Assembly (NCBI RefSeq): GCF_050908995.1
Contig: NC_135133.1
Span: forward strand, 4,940,001-5,004,000
Length of the DNA: 64,000 nucleotides
Direction of reading: 5' to 3'
From: Andrena cerasifolii
Lineage: Eukaryota > Arthropoda > Insecta > Hymenoptera > Andrenidae
The notes beneath the pieces are model-generated. The model worked only from the letters and a program-made list of their open reading frames with translations, was not told the DNA's origin and searched no databases. Below, in pieces: positions 37,313-48,914 of this stretch (position 1 is its first letter; each line of letters opens with the position of its first letter). The position numbers and the translations under genes were made by a program.

Positions 37313-40300
37313 CAAATTAACATAGTTTTCGCAGTCGAATTTAAATAGCGATCCGGGTAACCGGGCTCCCCGCAGCTCCCCGCCCATCCCGGCCGCCGTT
37401 TTCGGGTTGAAACTTCGACGGAGGCCAAGGGAAAATCCGATCCCCACGGCGGGCGAGCGGGATTCGACGCGGACTTTTTGCGGGATTAGTCGGTAATTGG
37501 AACAACCGAGACTCGCGACAGCGGCCGCGGGCAAAAACAACGCCCGATGCAGTTAATTCCGGCGCACGGACACGGATCCCCGGGAACGAGGAGATTCGTC
37601 GCCGCTCGATAGAGGGGGATCGATTTTTTCGCCCAAGACCGAGGAGGCTTTAAAAAGGAACGACATAATTCGCTATTGGCCAACTCGGATGGAGGATTAC
37701 GAAGGTGATCGGGAAGTTGGAACAGGGCTGCCGAGGTTCTTTTTTTCACCGGCGCACCCCCTCGAGGATCCCTTCCGCACGCCAGCCACGTATTTGATCT
37801 AGACGAGTCGAGTGCGCGAGGAGAGCTCCACGTAAAAAGTATCCGGGGACAATCTCGCGGCGATCCACCCGTTAAGCACCGCCGGGAGATTCCCCGATGC
37901 TAGAAGGAAGCGTGCAACGAGGATGTGGAGGGTGATTGGTTGTTGTCGGGCGGGCAGAGAGCTTGAATTAATCGCAGAAGCGACGCTGCGTCGCTGGTAC
38001 AATTTCGTTTGCACAGCTATCATTTACAGGCAAGTATGTACAGTCTTTAATTAGCTGGGTGTTTGGCCGAGGGACATGGCGGAGGGTATCTCAGACGACG
38101 TTCGGTATAGTGTCTCTATCGGTGTTGTCGAGTGCCCTCGATATTTCCAGAGTTTCCCTATACTTCTTGGGAAAGTATGTAATAGCTCTCTGGCTCGGTT
38201 ATTGCTTTAGTTTCTTCCAGCAGTATTTTACGTCCCAAAGCTTCCTGATGTCCGGGGCATCGCCTTTAACCCTTCGGAGCGCAAGAGCCCGGGCGAAGAA
38301 GAGAGCTCAGAGGAGAGACATTTCAAGAAGAAATTGCAGCTCTTCAGGTTCGCAAAGCGGCTCCACAAAACCGTGGAAATTGTCACCGGTAAAAAAAAAA
38401 AGGTAAATGGCGACTGCAGCCCCTAAGAAATTCCGACCACGGAAATCTACCGTGGGGTACGTGCGCTATTAACTACAAGGATAGATAATTGGCGGTAATT
38501 CGCCGGTTAAAATGGCAGATTTTAATTAAGGGAAGTTCGCGCGGCCCCGAGGACCACGGTATTACTCGGAATAACCGGATCGTGGAGGGTTGGCTCGTGA
38601 TCCGGACGTTCTAGTTACGTACAGGGAATGTAAGGACGAGCAGTCGATTGGTTCGAATTCGATAAGTAGAATGGCACCGGGGGAGGGTGGGTTAGACGGA
38701 ACGAGAGCCAAGAGAAAATGGCGTATGTCACGATATCCGTTATCGCAGCCACATTCTCCGGGGCGCGCAGTTGCATTTCGCCAACTACTTCGGAAGTGCA
38801 CTCAACCGATGTGCTCCGGCGTTCCTTAGGTCGCCTGCCGGGCGCACGTGCGCGTGTACGTGTGTCGCGAACGTACCCGCACACTTTTCGCCAGGTATTA
38901 TGCACAAGTTCCCCGGGTGTAACTTTTCCACGAGCGCGGGAGGAAAGTTTTCGCGGGGAGGCGCGCGGGCTCCCTTCATCGGCCCCGAGCAAATAATTAC
39001 TGTCTCGAGGAGCTGCTTGTCAACCGAAACTTCACGAAAACATGTTCATTTCGCCGTGGTCGCGGTCGGACGACGGGCCAGAAATACGAAGGGGTTCACC
39101 CGTCCACGATCGACGGGGGCGAGTTTCTTCGATCGAAGCTATTGGAGGATTGGGCGGAGGCTCTGGAAGAAGCTTGGAACGACGCGAAGGGAAATGCGAG
39201 ATGTACAACGGGACTCGGTCTAATTGAGTGGAAAGGGATCGTGGCGAGCCAATTAGGGCGGAACGAGCGACAAAAAGGTCGCTCTTGCAATGCTGAAACA
39301 CCCTGTACGTGGCACGGTGACTAAGAACCCCCGCGGTCATAGAATCGCCGCAAAAAGCTAGGATCCCGGGCGCGGGGAACAAAAGAGGACGGAATAAACG
39401 TCACGGGGATTACACTCTCTATTCCTCGAGCGATTTTTCATCGGTATCGTTCGCTCCAGCAGGAACAGAAATTCCCGTCCATCATACGCAGACGCGTCAA
39501 AGCTTTCGCGCGGCTCTTCGAATAAATCTCGCGACCGCGAAAAATCTGCCGGGGTCGAAACAAAAAGAAGCCCCCACTGGCCGCCACAATAAACACGCTT
39601 GGCCAGGCTGCGGCCCGATAGCTGGCCGAGGGTGGAGGATCGACAGATAACAGGCGAACTAAAATGACAGAGGACACTCTGGTGGTGCCATCCCCCTTCT
39701 GGCCGCGGTTCGTAAAACCGTCCGACCGATAATATTTCATGATATCTCATCGGGATCCAGCGGCGGACCCAGCCGATCCAATCGCGGGGGCTTCCAGGGG
39801 TTACGAAGGGGTTTCGAGGGCCTAGCCGACCGGAAATGCGCCAACGTTCGTAAATGGGTTAAGACGATCCCGATGCATGGACGAGCGCGCACCAATTTAA
39901 CGACTTTCCGCGTGGGCGAGCGACTAGGAGGGGTTAAGCGAAAGGATCTAGGCGGAGCGAGGGGGTACGCGCGAGTGGATCGAAGCTGGTTTGAAGCTGG
40001 ATCGAAGCTGGATCGCGTTCCGCGGCAGCGCGAACGGTTAGTGTTGGATCGAAGGAGGAAGAAAATGGCTCGTTGCGATCCGGAACGACCGGAGGGGTTC
40101 TACCGAGGCTGAACGATAGCGAGGCTGGAATAAGTACCGCTCTCGGAGAAAGCCCCGTGCCTCTCATCCCTCTCTTTCCATCGGATACGGGAATTGGATG
40201 TTCAGGGATAGAGGATGGAATCGACGGGCTCTCTCAAACAATTCTTCACCGTGTATTGACCGTGGGTAAATCAATCAGAGACAGTCGTTTTGACCTTTAC

Positions 40301-40877
40301 GATCAGATTCCGGTCGGTTGCATCGGGTGCCGTGCAGAAAGGGGTTGGAGAGCGAGGTGGAACGGTGTAGAGAACGCCGGACGAACGAGCTTTTCTGGGG
40401 ACAAGACGAAGAAGAAGGGGATGACAGAGGAGGAGAAGAAAGCCGAGGGTACAACGACGTTGTTTATCCGATCGCAATTACACTATCCAGGAGTTCATTT
40501 CAATCGAGTCGGGGCCACTCGGCGAAAATCTTTTACGGACGATTTAAGTCGCCCCGCGCAAGAGGTTCCGGCGAACAAGAAACGGATTCTTCCGGAGCAA
40601 TTCCGCACGGTTCACGGGGAACGGGTAACTCGGTTATCCGGTATAAATGGCAAATTCGCTGTTCGATGTACGCAAGGAATATCGGCGACACAGGGTGCGA
40701 GGCGGTGCGAGAGGGAACGTGGAAAATTTATTGGCCCCACTCGGCGTACAGATGTTTTATCGGGCTCTTTTTACTGAACCAGGCCAGTTGTTCGAATTTA
40801 TTCCGTGTTCCGTCTAACTTTTCGCTCACCAGCGATCCGTCCCCCGACCACACCCCCGCTTTGGAACTTCAAATTAG
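37313..40877. other. No gene seen; short tandem at 39979-40017
   Basis: Chance frames only, including a 234-codon frame at 40073-40777 overlapped by a 192-codon frame in another register. GATCGAAGCTGG-like units repeat three times at 39979-40017. A11 occurs near 38391. Confidence 0.45.
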
Positions 40878-41234
40878 CAAAAGGGACTATTTGTGATACT
40901 TGTGATGGTTATAATTTTTTTTTTCATTTATTATTACAATTAAAATCAATAAATATTTTAATTTTTTAAAGTTAAATTTGTGCTACTATCGACTCCATGC
41001 AGTGTTACAACCGACCCGAGGTCAGGGACGGTTGTAACACATTCTCCGCTTCTCATTTTTTATTAATAACCGGAATATTACTTGACATACCTACAGCGAA
41101 AGTGTTTTGCGGCTCAAATAATGTCAGATAAGTAAGTGATATTTTCGTAAAAAAAACTGTGGTTATAACTGTAATAGTTTTTGCGTAAGCGTATTCCAAA
41201 GTCAAAGTGTTACTACCGCCCCCGGTCTACCCTA
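40878..41234. mobile_element. Truncated TA-flanked element, GGGTAGACCGGGGGC end
   Basis: The right end, read inward, is GGGTAGACCGGGGGCGGTAG, with TA at 41233-41234. The interior is AT-rich. An internal copy of the same theme (GGTCGGTTGTAACAC, inverse) is at about 41007-41023. The left end is degraded: GGGACTATTTGTG near 40884 resembles the subterminal part of the element at 12211, but no clear TIR precedes it. Confidence 0.5.
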
Positions 41235-42509
41235 CGATGATTCGACTGTTCGACGTGGCATAAAAAATCTCGCGCTGTCCGAAATTCTTTCAATGATACC
41301 GCCCAGTTTCGTAATCACCCCCAAGAGGATTTCACTTCGATCGCGTCGGTAGATCTGGCTTTGAATATCCTAAGCAGCGCCCGTGTAACTTCTACGGAGG
41401 AGCGTGTCTTTTCAGCCGCCTACAAGGGAACCTCTCGGTTCCCTGGCTTTTGTCCTAGTTTACTTATTATCCAAATTCTGAGCAACTTTTGCAAAAGAGT
41501 ATCTACTTCCTTGGTGCCGCGGAACCCTGCCGGATCCTCTTTCCTTTTATCCCTATTTCCCCATCCCTTGCGAGCAACTTTCGCGGAAGAATATCCCCCA
41601 CCTCGCGTGCCAGCGAATTTCCCCGGGCCCCCGGTGCGCGCGCACGGCCAGCCGTCCAGATTTTAAATTATTAGCTTCCGCACGGTCCAAGTTCGGCCAC
41701 GGTGGCGGGCAGGCCGGTAAAAAGCGCATAACCGATGCAAGGTGCGACCAATCATTCTCGGGGGTCGAGAAGGCGAAAGAAATTGCCGGGCAAGCCGGTG
41801 TGCACGCGTTTCTCGAGGAACTGGTGGCCTTGGAGCACCTGCTGCTCTGTTATACGGCGCTCCTTTCTCTGCACAACTCTTCACCCCTTCCTCCCCGCAT
41901 TTACCAGCTTCGTTTCCCACCCTGGTTGCCTCTCCGCCGTCGTTTTCCTCCTCGTTGCGCGTTGCCGCCTGCCCGTTGCACTTAAATATTTCCAAAGAAC
42001 GCCGACCCCGGCGCAACTTCGCCCGAGCTACCGGGGAAGGGAACTTTTGGCACCGCGAGAGCCCGGGGAATATTACCAGTTTCCCTTTTCCAAGTAGTTA
42101 TCACTCCGCTGGCACCGGCCACCCCCCCCCTGCCCCCCGACCAACGCACCCCTACTACTGTACATAATACCAGGAGGTCGCGCGCCAGATGGCGGTCGCA
42201 TTAAAAAGTTTTTCTGATCATGATTTTCCAATTTCAATGGTCGGACACGTGCCCATGGCGATTACGTGCCCCGAAGCCCGTGCAGTTTTATGTCTTTTTG
42301 AGGCGGATTACTGGCGCGCGCGAGTAATTCGCACGTGGCGGGCTCACCCCGCGTGCGAATCACTCTTGACCCCCATATGCAGGGTGATTAAGGACGCTAG
42401 AATGGACTGTGGCTCTTTTTTTGTGCGGAGGTAGAGTAAAATGGGGGTAGAGGGTAATGCTGCGCCGTTTAGTAAAGCCGCCCTCCTATACTTCTTTCTA
42501 AAGGACGCG
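41235..42509. other. No gene seen
   Basis: GC-rich with overlapping open frames on both strands at 41.7-42.2 kb, characteristic of low stop-codon density rather than coding. Confidence 0.45.
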
Positions 42510-43389
42510 TAGGGTAAATCCGGGAGACGCGGTCGGGCCGGAGAGTTGGTCGAGTCGCTATATTTCAGACTCTATGTAAACACGCGTTAAAATGCAGACC
42601 AATCACTTCTTTAGAAGCCAAACAGCTGAATGAATAGCGTCACTTCGCTGCCTTCTACATTTTTCTAGATTTATAGGCTATAAAAGGTAAACTGAGGTTA
42701 CATTTAGCCTCTTTTGTCACACAACGGTGTACAGAATCGTATTTAAAATATACTTCTAAGTTTATTTCCGTTTAATGTTTGGGATAATGAGTTAGTAGAG
42801 ATGTTGAGGGACAATGCAGCCAAAGTATTTGGCCATATTAACTCTTTCTCTCGAAACTAACGAGAATACCATCTCTCGCTGCAGAAAGGAGAGATGGTCG
42901 ATTTATGATTTTTTCATTATTTTTTTTTATCATTATTTTATCATTATTTTTGTTTATTTATTTTCTTCCTTCACTTTTGTATTCATTTGCCTTGCTAATT
43001 GCCGGTAGGTAGTTCACATTTCCTTTGATGTGTTCTTTACTTGTTTAGCATAAACAATTTAAATATCAATGACTCTGTAGTTGTATTCACTCGTAGGTAA
43101 ATAATGTTGCTTTCTTCTTTGTTATATCTCCATGAATTACTATGTGAGTGGTCTCTGCTAACGACGAAAACCATTACTCCCGGCACCTCGGGAGAGGTGG
43201 TCAGATGTCATGATTTCAGTTTTCAACCCGATTTACAGTAAATATTGTCTTAAAGCAAATATCGACTAGTTTTTCTGAATCAGCATAAAATTCTGAACAT
43301 ATTAGGTTTGTTCTGATAAAATAAATAATATCTGTATTAGTTTTATTAATCAATTCATATTAAATCCACCGCGTCTCCCGGATTTACCC
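42510..43389. mobile_element. TA-type element, GGGTAAATCCGGGAGACGCG ends
   Basis: Perfect 22-bp inverted ends beginning GGGTAAATCCGGGAGACG at 42512 and finishing at 43389. TA precedes the left end; the base pair after the right end is CA, so one target copy is mutated or lost. The 878-bp interior is AT-rich with runs of TCATTATTTT and no coding frame. Confidence 0.75.
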
Positions 43390-45595
43390 CACATCTACAA
43401 ATCAACCGTGAATGAAATTTTCTGGGGGACGATCGACGAGCACGAGCGATCCGTGAAAAATAAAAACGATCGATTCGACGGGCCACTCCTCCATGACCCA
43501 CGATTCCGTTACCAACCACCCTCGCGAAAAGTGCGATTATCGCGCGATCGATTGACAAGTATATTGTTAACTCTCCGGCCAGGGAGTCACGGTTTTTTCA
43601 ATCATTTCCGGGCCCGTTTCACCGTGGAGTTTGCCCAGCGCTTCGACCAGTTTATCGGCCGTCGTTCCAGGGAAACGCGCGTTTCATTAGCGAGTAATTG
43701 TTCATCGAATTATTCGGAGAAGAGGCAAGGGAAAAATGCCGCGCCCGCCGGGAGAGAGAGAGAGAGAGATGCAGCGGCCGCTCTAACGAAGTACAACAGC
43801 AACAACAACGGAGCGGTAGCGGGGCGAGTTAGTGTCGCTTTGTTACAATTATCGTTCGCCGCGCGGCAGGATATTTAATCAGAACGTAATTGGGATTAAT
43901 TAAACCGTAGGATAATAACGAATAATATAGATAGAGGCCTCTTATTAGAGAGGCGGCGCAGGCCGATGCGCCTCCGGCCGTCTACGAAATTATGCCCTCC
44001 AGCGGGGGAGGCGGCCGCGGAGGATTTTTTACGACGCGCAATTACGGTAGGTCGCGCGCGAAACGCCGGTTATAAATCCCGCAAATGGAAATAGTTGCCG
44101 CGGCGCTCACCCCTCCCCGGGAATTAAATCGACCGGCGACATTTCGAACTGTTTAAGTACAATGGGACACGAATCGCAATTCCGAGCGACAGCCACGCCA
44201 GCGGTTAGCCAGATAAATGCAGCGCTGCAACCCTCCCCCGGTGCAGTTCCGCGCGCTTGCACCCGCGATATGCTCGACGCCCCGGTCGAAATTCGTACCG
44301 CCGCGCGTTTAGTTAAACGATCCCACCTTTTCTCTATTTCTTTCTCAGGGCTGGAAATTACGCGGTCTCGCGTGACTCGCGAATTGTTATTACGCTGGGC
44401 TTCCCGTGGAAGCTTTGGTTATCGGTTCCTGTAATGATGGCGGATGTGGAATAGCATCTGCCGCGATGCTTTACCGATGGCACAGTAATTCTGACGCTGC
44501 ACGTGCTTCGATAGTATTTCTCTCCGGTACCACAATTCAGAATATTCAGATATTCACGGTTGTACTTGGTGTTTCAAGAACGCATTGCTGACCACGCGTG
44601 AAGGCTGTCGCAACGTTCCGCGAATCAAAACCCCTCGGTTATCTCGACGAAAGCCGTGCGTGCCGAAGATTTTTATCAACGCTTCCTGTCGAGCTTCGCC
44701 AACGGGTGTAACTGGCTGACAGTCATTTCCATTTGGAGAAAACGACATTGCGTGCTAGGCCTCGTTCCCGGGGAGCACGGAAAAGCATTTCTTTCCGTAT
44801 TGCTGTATCTGCCACGCGATCATTCTTCGGCCTAGGGATTAATGGCGGAAAACGAGCACGGCGCTGCCCGACCTGCTCCGGGGAAAAATGTAAAGACACG
44901 CGCGCCTATCCAGCAACGGGATGACTTACAAGTCACGGCAGCCTCGATTCCACAGTTACAATTTTACGATCGGGGATTCCAGCAGCGTGCAGAGCAAGGG
45001 CGAGACCTGGGTCTTCCTACGGGGAATAGGAGCAGCTCCTCGCGTATCCGGTAATAACGATAAATAATCGTAAAAATCCACTATCGTTCACGGTTGGTTA
45101 ACCCCGCCTCTTCCCGTCGACGGAGGGCAAAAGCAGCCTCCTAAGAATTCAATGCGCGGCCCCGTCTAATAAATATTTCTTTTCCGACCCGCGACACACG
45201 TACGTACACCGACGGGCACGCTCGTCCGCGCGAGAACTCCCCTTTTCTGCTCGCGCTGAGATACGTACGTTCTATCATATAAAAGAAGATATACTCGAAC
45301 GGGAGAACGTTACACCGCCACGTCCTCTCGTGGCGCAGAGTTACGTAGGAAAGTTTCATGCTGCAGCTCGGCGAGGGGGGTGGTTTTCAAGATTTCGGCG
45401 CTGCTAAAATGCCAGCGGTAGGGGGAGGGTCGTTGGAATAGAAGGTCGTTTCGTTATCTTGGTCACGTCTCGTCTGGACCCCGTGGGCGCGCTTCCGTCG
45501 TGGAAAAGAGATACTCGAATATTTGTTGGCCAGGCGGAATCTCCCGGCGATCTATAACCGCGGAATCTATATACGCGTGCACGCGTACGTGCAAC
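43390..45595. other. No gene seen; (GA)n at 43752-43769
   Basis: GC-rich filler. A GA dinucleotide run lies at 43752-43769. A minus-strand donor-like GTAAGTC near 44924 has no matching acceptor. Confidence 0.45.
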
Positions 45596-45600
45596 CGCCG

Positions 45601-45711
45601 CACAGTGGGAAGAAATCGGTGCGTTACCGGCCAAAAATCTATAACCTTTGAACGGGTGAAGATAAAGTAATAATTCTTTTTGCTTTAATGAAGTTGATGT
45701 GTCCTTCATTA
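45601..45711 (+). repeat. Left TIR with 23-RSS-like layout
   Basis: Heptamer CACAGTG 45601-45607, spacer 45608-45630 (23 bp), nonamer-like CCAAAAATC 45631-45639. The match to the right TIR extends to CCTTCATT near 45711. Confidence 0.85.
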
Positions 45712-46163
45712 GATAGATAGCATTACGTTTCTTATATTAAGTAATACTTAATTACATTAACTAATACAATAACATTACTTACATTATTTCTATTTAATAT
45801 TCAGAAGTATTTCTTCTGGCCACTCTTCTTGAATATCCTTTCCCTTTTGTTGCAGCCTTAAAGATGATATTAAAGGATCCGATGAAAGTAACATAATACG
45901 GAAGAGGTCTTGATTAACTCTTTGTCTTGATATTTTGAAATATTTTTGTTTTCTTTTTTTGTTAAATAATTAAACTCTGAGTTTTTTTAGGATAGAATGA
46001 TCCAAGTATAGACAGGAAGATTTGTTTCTAGCTACAAGCATTCGCCTACAATGTCTTCGAGTTAATTATATTGTTTGAAACAAAAGAATCATCACGTTTC
46101 ACCGTTCGACTGTTAATGTATTATTATTCTAACATATGTCCCTGACGAGTGTGCAGAGAATGA
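45712..46163. other. AT-rich left flank inside Transib-like element
   Basis: Weakly matches the subterminal right side for about 40 bp (ATTACGTTTCTTATATTAA), then is unique. No coding frame is seen. Confidence 0.5.
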
Positions 46164-46190
46164 TACCCCCCCCCCCCCCATAAACATGAC

Positions 46191-46391
46191 TCATGTATGA
46201 AAGAAGCTAATTCCCTTTAATTCACGAAAAAAGTTCTCACGCAAAGATTGTGAAATCATCTTTGCTAATTCCAATTGTACCTTTAATTCACGAAAAACAT
46301 TAAAAACCTTCTCACGCAAAGATTGTGAAATCAACTTTGCTAATTCCAAATGCGCTCTCGTTCTCCGTTCGAACACTGATTCCTCTGTCAC
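46191..46391 (-). pseudogene. Repeat-coding remnant in foldback left arm
   Basis: The minus-strand frame of 66 codons begins with GTG and contains two copies of a LELAK(L/M)ISQSLRE..FRELK unit, an amphipathic coiled-coil-like repeat. The right arm encodes the same frame on the plus strand up to an early stop (ending about 46940). The copy at 50.9-51.2 kb keeps the first unit. The periodic, helix-forming character suggests derivation from a coding sequence. I cannot name the protein. No ATG starts it, so translation as it stands is doubtful. Confidence 0.3.
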
Positions 46392-46745
46392 TTTTTATAC
46401 TTGATATTCCTTTATTGGCCACAAATCAATTCAGTGCTCAGATTTTCAGCTTCGGTTTTAAGGAATTAGCGGGCGAGGCCTATTTGACACAAAAACTTTT
46501 ATAAAAGGGACATCTTCTGTTAAAAATGTCGTATGAAAATCGTTTTACGATGGAAAATAATAAAAACTTGGTAGAGACTAATTTAAACGAATGAAAGTCG
46601 GTAATAGATTAATAACACATTCGCCAACTTGCACTAGCGATATGAAACATTTTCTTTTACGTAAACTTCATAGTTTTTTCTTATACAACGCCCGCTAATT
46701 CCTTAAAACCGAAGCTGAAAATCTGAGCACTGACTTGATTTGTGG

Positions 46746-46788
46746 CCAATAAAGGAATGTCAAGTATAAAAAGTGACAGAGGAATCAG
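46746..46788 (+). promoter_or_regulatory. CCAAT/TATA/initiator core promoter, outward facing
   Basis: In the right arm CCAAT at 46746-46750, TATAAAAA at 46765-46772 and the arthropod initiator TCAGT at 46784-46788 are spaced plausibly, though TATA to initiator is slightly short. The left arm carries the mirror copy on the minus strand at about 46372-46414, and the partial copy near 51.15 kb has it too. The right-arm copy points toward the cassettes at 47.5-50.8 kb. Confidence 0.35.
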
Positions 46789-46996
46789 TGTTCGAACGGA
46801 GAACGAGAATACAATTGGAATTAGCAAAGTTGATTTCACAATCTTTGCCTGAGAATGTTTTTAATGTTTTTCGTGAATTAAAGGTACAATTGGAATTAGC
46901 AAAGATGATTTCACAATCTTCGCGTGAGAACTTTTCGTGAATTAAAGGGAATTAGCTTCTTCCATACATAAATCATGTTTATGGGGGGGGGGGGTA

Positions 46997-47370
46997 TGTA
47001 TAAGCATTAACATTAATGTATCGAACGATTAAACACTGACAATGAGAATAAAAGAGAAATCATTCGGCGTAGAAAATCATTTGCAAATCCAAGAGCAAAT
47101 GTTACTAATTGCTCGATATCTCGAGTTCTATCGATCATAATTAATAATAAATTATACTGGGCGGTTAGTGTAAATGTTGTTAACATTATTTGTCATTGCA
47201 ATAGCCACTGGAATGGATATTTTAGCAGAAAATCCATTTTTGCCAAAGAATTCGGTGGATTTTGCAATTGTAATTAACCGTCGACCTTGTTTTGATCGGG
47301 GGACATCGTTTCTCAAAGGCTAGATAAGGAGCTCACAGAGCTCCATGTACTCAGTCGCGCGTCGGTCCTC
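46997..47370. other. Unique spacer before collagen-like segment
   Basis: No coding frame or repeat seen. Confidence 0.45.
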
Positions 47371-47376
47371 CAAGCC

Positions 47377-47462
47377 TGGAGGACCTCGGGGGACCCTGGA
47401 GCTGCCGAGCCACCTGGACCTTCTCGACTTCCTGGACTTCCTGGACTTCCTGGACTGGCTGG
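47377..47462 (+). pseudogene. Collagen-like Gly-X-Y fragment
   Basis: From 47413 the plus strand reads PGPSRLPGLPGLPGLAGD, an ordinary collagen triple-helix pattern built on a CTTCCTGGA nonamer repeated three times. Just upstream, in a different register, is KPGGPRG. The register then changes, so no continuous collagen is encoded. It looks like a captured fragment of a collagen gene or a locally grown Gly-Pro repeat. It lies inside the Transib-like element, upstream of the 80-bp tandem repeat that also reads Gly-X-Y in one frame. Confidence 0.4.
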
Positions 47463-47463
47463 G

Positions 47464-47636
47464 GACCTGGTCCTTCCTCCACCCCCGGAGCTCCCGAGCC
47501 CCCTGGACCATTGGGACCTACTGGACTTGCTGGACATGCTGGAGACCTGGTCCTTCCTCCACCCCCGGAGCTCCCGAGCCCCCTGGACCATTGGGACCTG
47601 CTGGACTTGCTGGACATGCTGGAGACCTGGTCAGGG
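47464..47636 (+). repeat. 80-bp tandem repeat with Gly-X-Y frame
   Basis: Units recur at exactly 80 bp (GACCTGG at 47464, 47544, 47624). Within a unit one frame reads GAPEPPGPLGPTGLAGHAGD, but 80 is not a multiple of three, so the frame shifts between units. The same pair of units recurs at the start of the second large copy (49094-49230). Confidence 0.7.
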
Positions 47637-47799
47637 TTTCAACCTTGGTTCTTCCTGCGGCCCCTCGCTCCCCTGGCCTGGGTTACCTTATTCGGTTGGT
47701 GCCGATGAAATTTTGGGGTTCGTTAAGCCATTTAAAATTTTATTATTCTGCCAAAGTCAAAACAGATTTACCTCTCTATCTAATTGCTTTCTTCGATTG

Positions 47800-48225
47800 A
47801 TTTTCATCATCTGTCCGATTTCATGCATTCCTTCCAGGATTTTTGAACGAGTCGTTCTATTTCGTGTATTTCTTCGATGGGTTTGCATGATTTATTTTAT
47901 TTCATGCATTTCTTCGATGGTTTGGCATGATTTATTTCTTTTCATGGATCTCTTTGATGATTTTGCAAGACTTCTTCCCTGGCACGCATATCACTGATGT
48001 GTTTCCTTTCCCTGCTCTCTTTGATGTACGTATCTCTACGATGGGTTTACATGATTTATTCTATTTCATGGATTACTTCGATGGGTTTTCATGATTTATT
48101 TCTTTTCATGGATTTCTTCGATGGCTTTGTATGACTTTTGTCACTCTATCGCGCCTCTCGTCGATGTGTCGTCATTCCATGCTCTTCTTCGTGTATCTCT
48201 ACGATGGTTTTGCATGCTCGTGCGT
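47800..48225 (+). repeat. ~40-bp minisatellite, copy A
   Basis: Diverged units of the type TTTCATGCATTTCTTCGATG followed by GGTTTGCATGATTTATT, roughly nine to ten copies. Short open frames here are by-products of the repeat. Confidence 0.8.
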
Positions 48226-48294
48226 GCTCTGCTATTAGTCGAAATTATCTCGATCGGCACCAACTAATTAAGTTTTTTCTTAGTTTCCTTCCAG

Positions 48295-48431
48295 GCTGAC
48301 CACACCATTGATAACACAACGTACTTGATTGTTTCGGTTTCCAGGTTCATCCGTTCGCGGGGAAGAGAAAAGTGGTAGTGAAAAGTGTTGGTGCAAAGTG
48401 ATAGTGGAAGAAGATATCTATCTAAGGAAGC
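48295..48431 (+). other. Splice-bounded exon candidate, copy A
   Basis: Preceded by a branch-point-like CTAATTAAG and TTTTTTCTTAGTTTCCTTCCAG-type tract ending at 48294. An alternative acceptor TTTCGGTTTCCAG ends at 48344. The donor AAGC|GTAAGT is at 48431/48432. The sequence is purine-rich with stops in every frame, like a 5' UTR exon. The signals are conserved in copy B. Confidence 0.4.
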
Positions 48432-48584
48432 GTAAGTTAATTTATTATAGCATGAAGTATTTAAGGCCCCATGTAAAATTGCGAAGTAGTCACTAAATCG
48501 TCACCTTTGTTGCTCTTTCGTTGGCTCCTCATCTCCGATGAGGAGGTCGCCGCTGGTTCCGTTTTCGGGAGCAAGCGACTGAGC

Positions 48585-48833
48585 ATGCAATCGGTATGGG
48601 TGGATCAGTTTCATCCCCTGGTGTTCTTGTCCAAAGGGAAAAGTTTCGGGCGTAGGGGGTGTACTTTTTGGTACACTGCCTGCGTAAGTCACCCGGTTCG
48701 ATTACCCAATCTCCGTGTTGGACGGCTTGAGTCAGGTCAAGTGTTTGCTCCTGACGAGTCGCATCGGAGCAACAGGAATCGTCTGGGAGGCGCCGAGCGC
48801 TTTTCCCTTTCGACTCGGAGAGCAGGGTGGTAG
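48585..48833 (+). CDS. 82-codon frame in cassette A, unknown
   Basis: ATG at 48585; the frame is also open upstream to about 48507. It starts SVWVDQFHPLVFLSKGKSFG after MQ, has Cys residues at GCTFWYTAC and a basic, Ser/Arg-rich end. There is no recognisable domain, signal peptide or membrane segment. Comparing with copy B over the wider frame, I see four silent changes and three replacements (Q to E, G to R, D to G). The minus-strand frame covering part of it (48501-48692) shows replacements at all three of its differences. That leans slightly toward the plus frame but the numbers are tiny. It lies downstream of the splice-bounded exon. It may be non-coding. Confidence 0.2.
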   Translation: MQSVWVDQFHPLVFLSKGKSFGRRGCTFWYTACVSHPVRLPNLRVGRLESGQVFAPDESHRSNRNRLGGAERFSLSTRRAGW

Positions 48834-48914
48834 GAACTGCGCCACCCTATACTCCTTTCATGCTCACCGGTAGTCTTTCCTTCTTTCCTGAATTTCTTTT
48901 AATCGCGTGATTGC

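Larger units (their letters stand above)
46164..46996. repeat. Foldback with poly-C/poly-G ends
   Basis: A near-perfect inverted repeat. It starts TA then C14 then ATAAACATGA, and ends with the inverse (G12 then TA). Arms of about 320 bp flank a unique centre near 46500-46680. Each arm carries two tandem copies of an ~70-bp unit containing CACGCAAAGATTGTGAAATC. A truncated copy is at 50919-51449. Bounding TA pairs suggest it may be a mobile element in its own right. Confidence 0.8.

Noticed and set aside
40073..40896. 234- and 192-codon overlapping plus-strand frames
   Set aside because: Two registers open together, low-complexity charged residues, no domain and no splice context.
47313..47617. 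Minus-strand Ser/Gly-rich frames over the 80-bp repeats
   Set aside because: Antisense of the collagen-like repeat; frame persistence is a by-product of repeat composition.
47881..47997. Plus-strand Phe/Ile-rich frames across the minisatellite
   Set aside because: They arise from the repeated TTTCATGATTT-type unit, not from coding.
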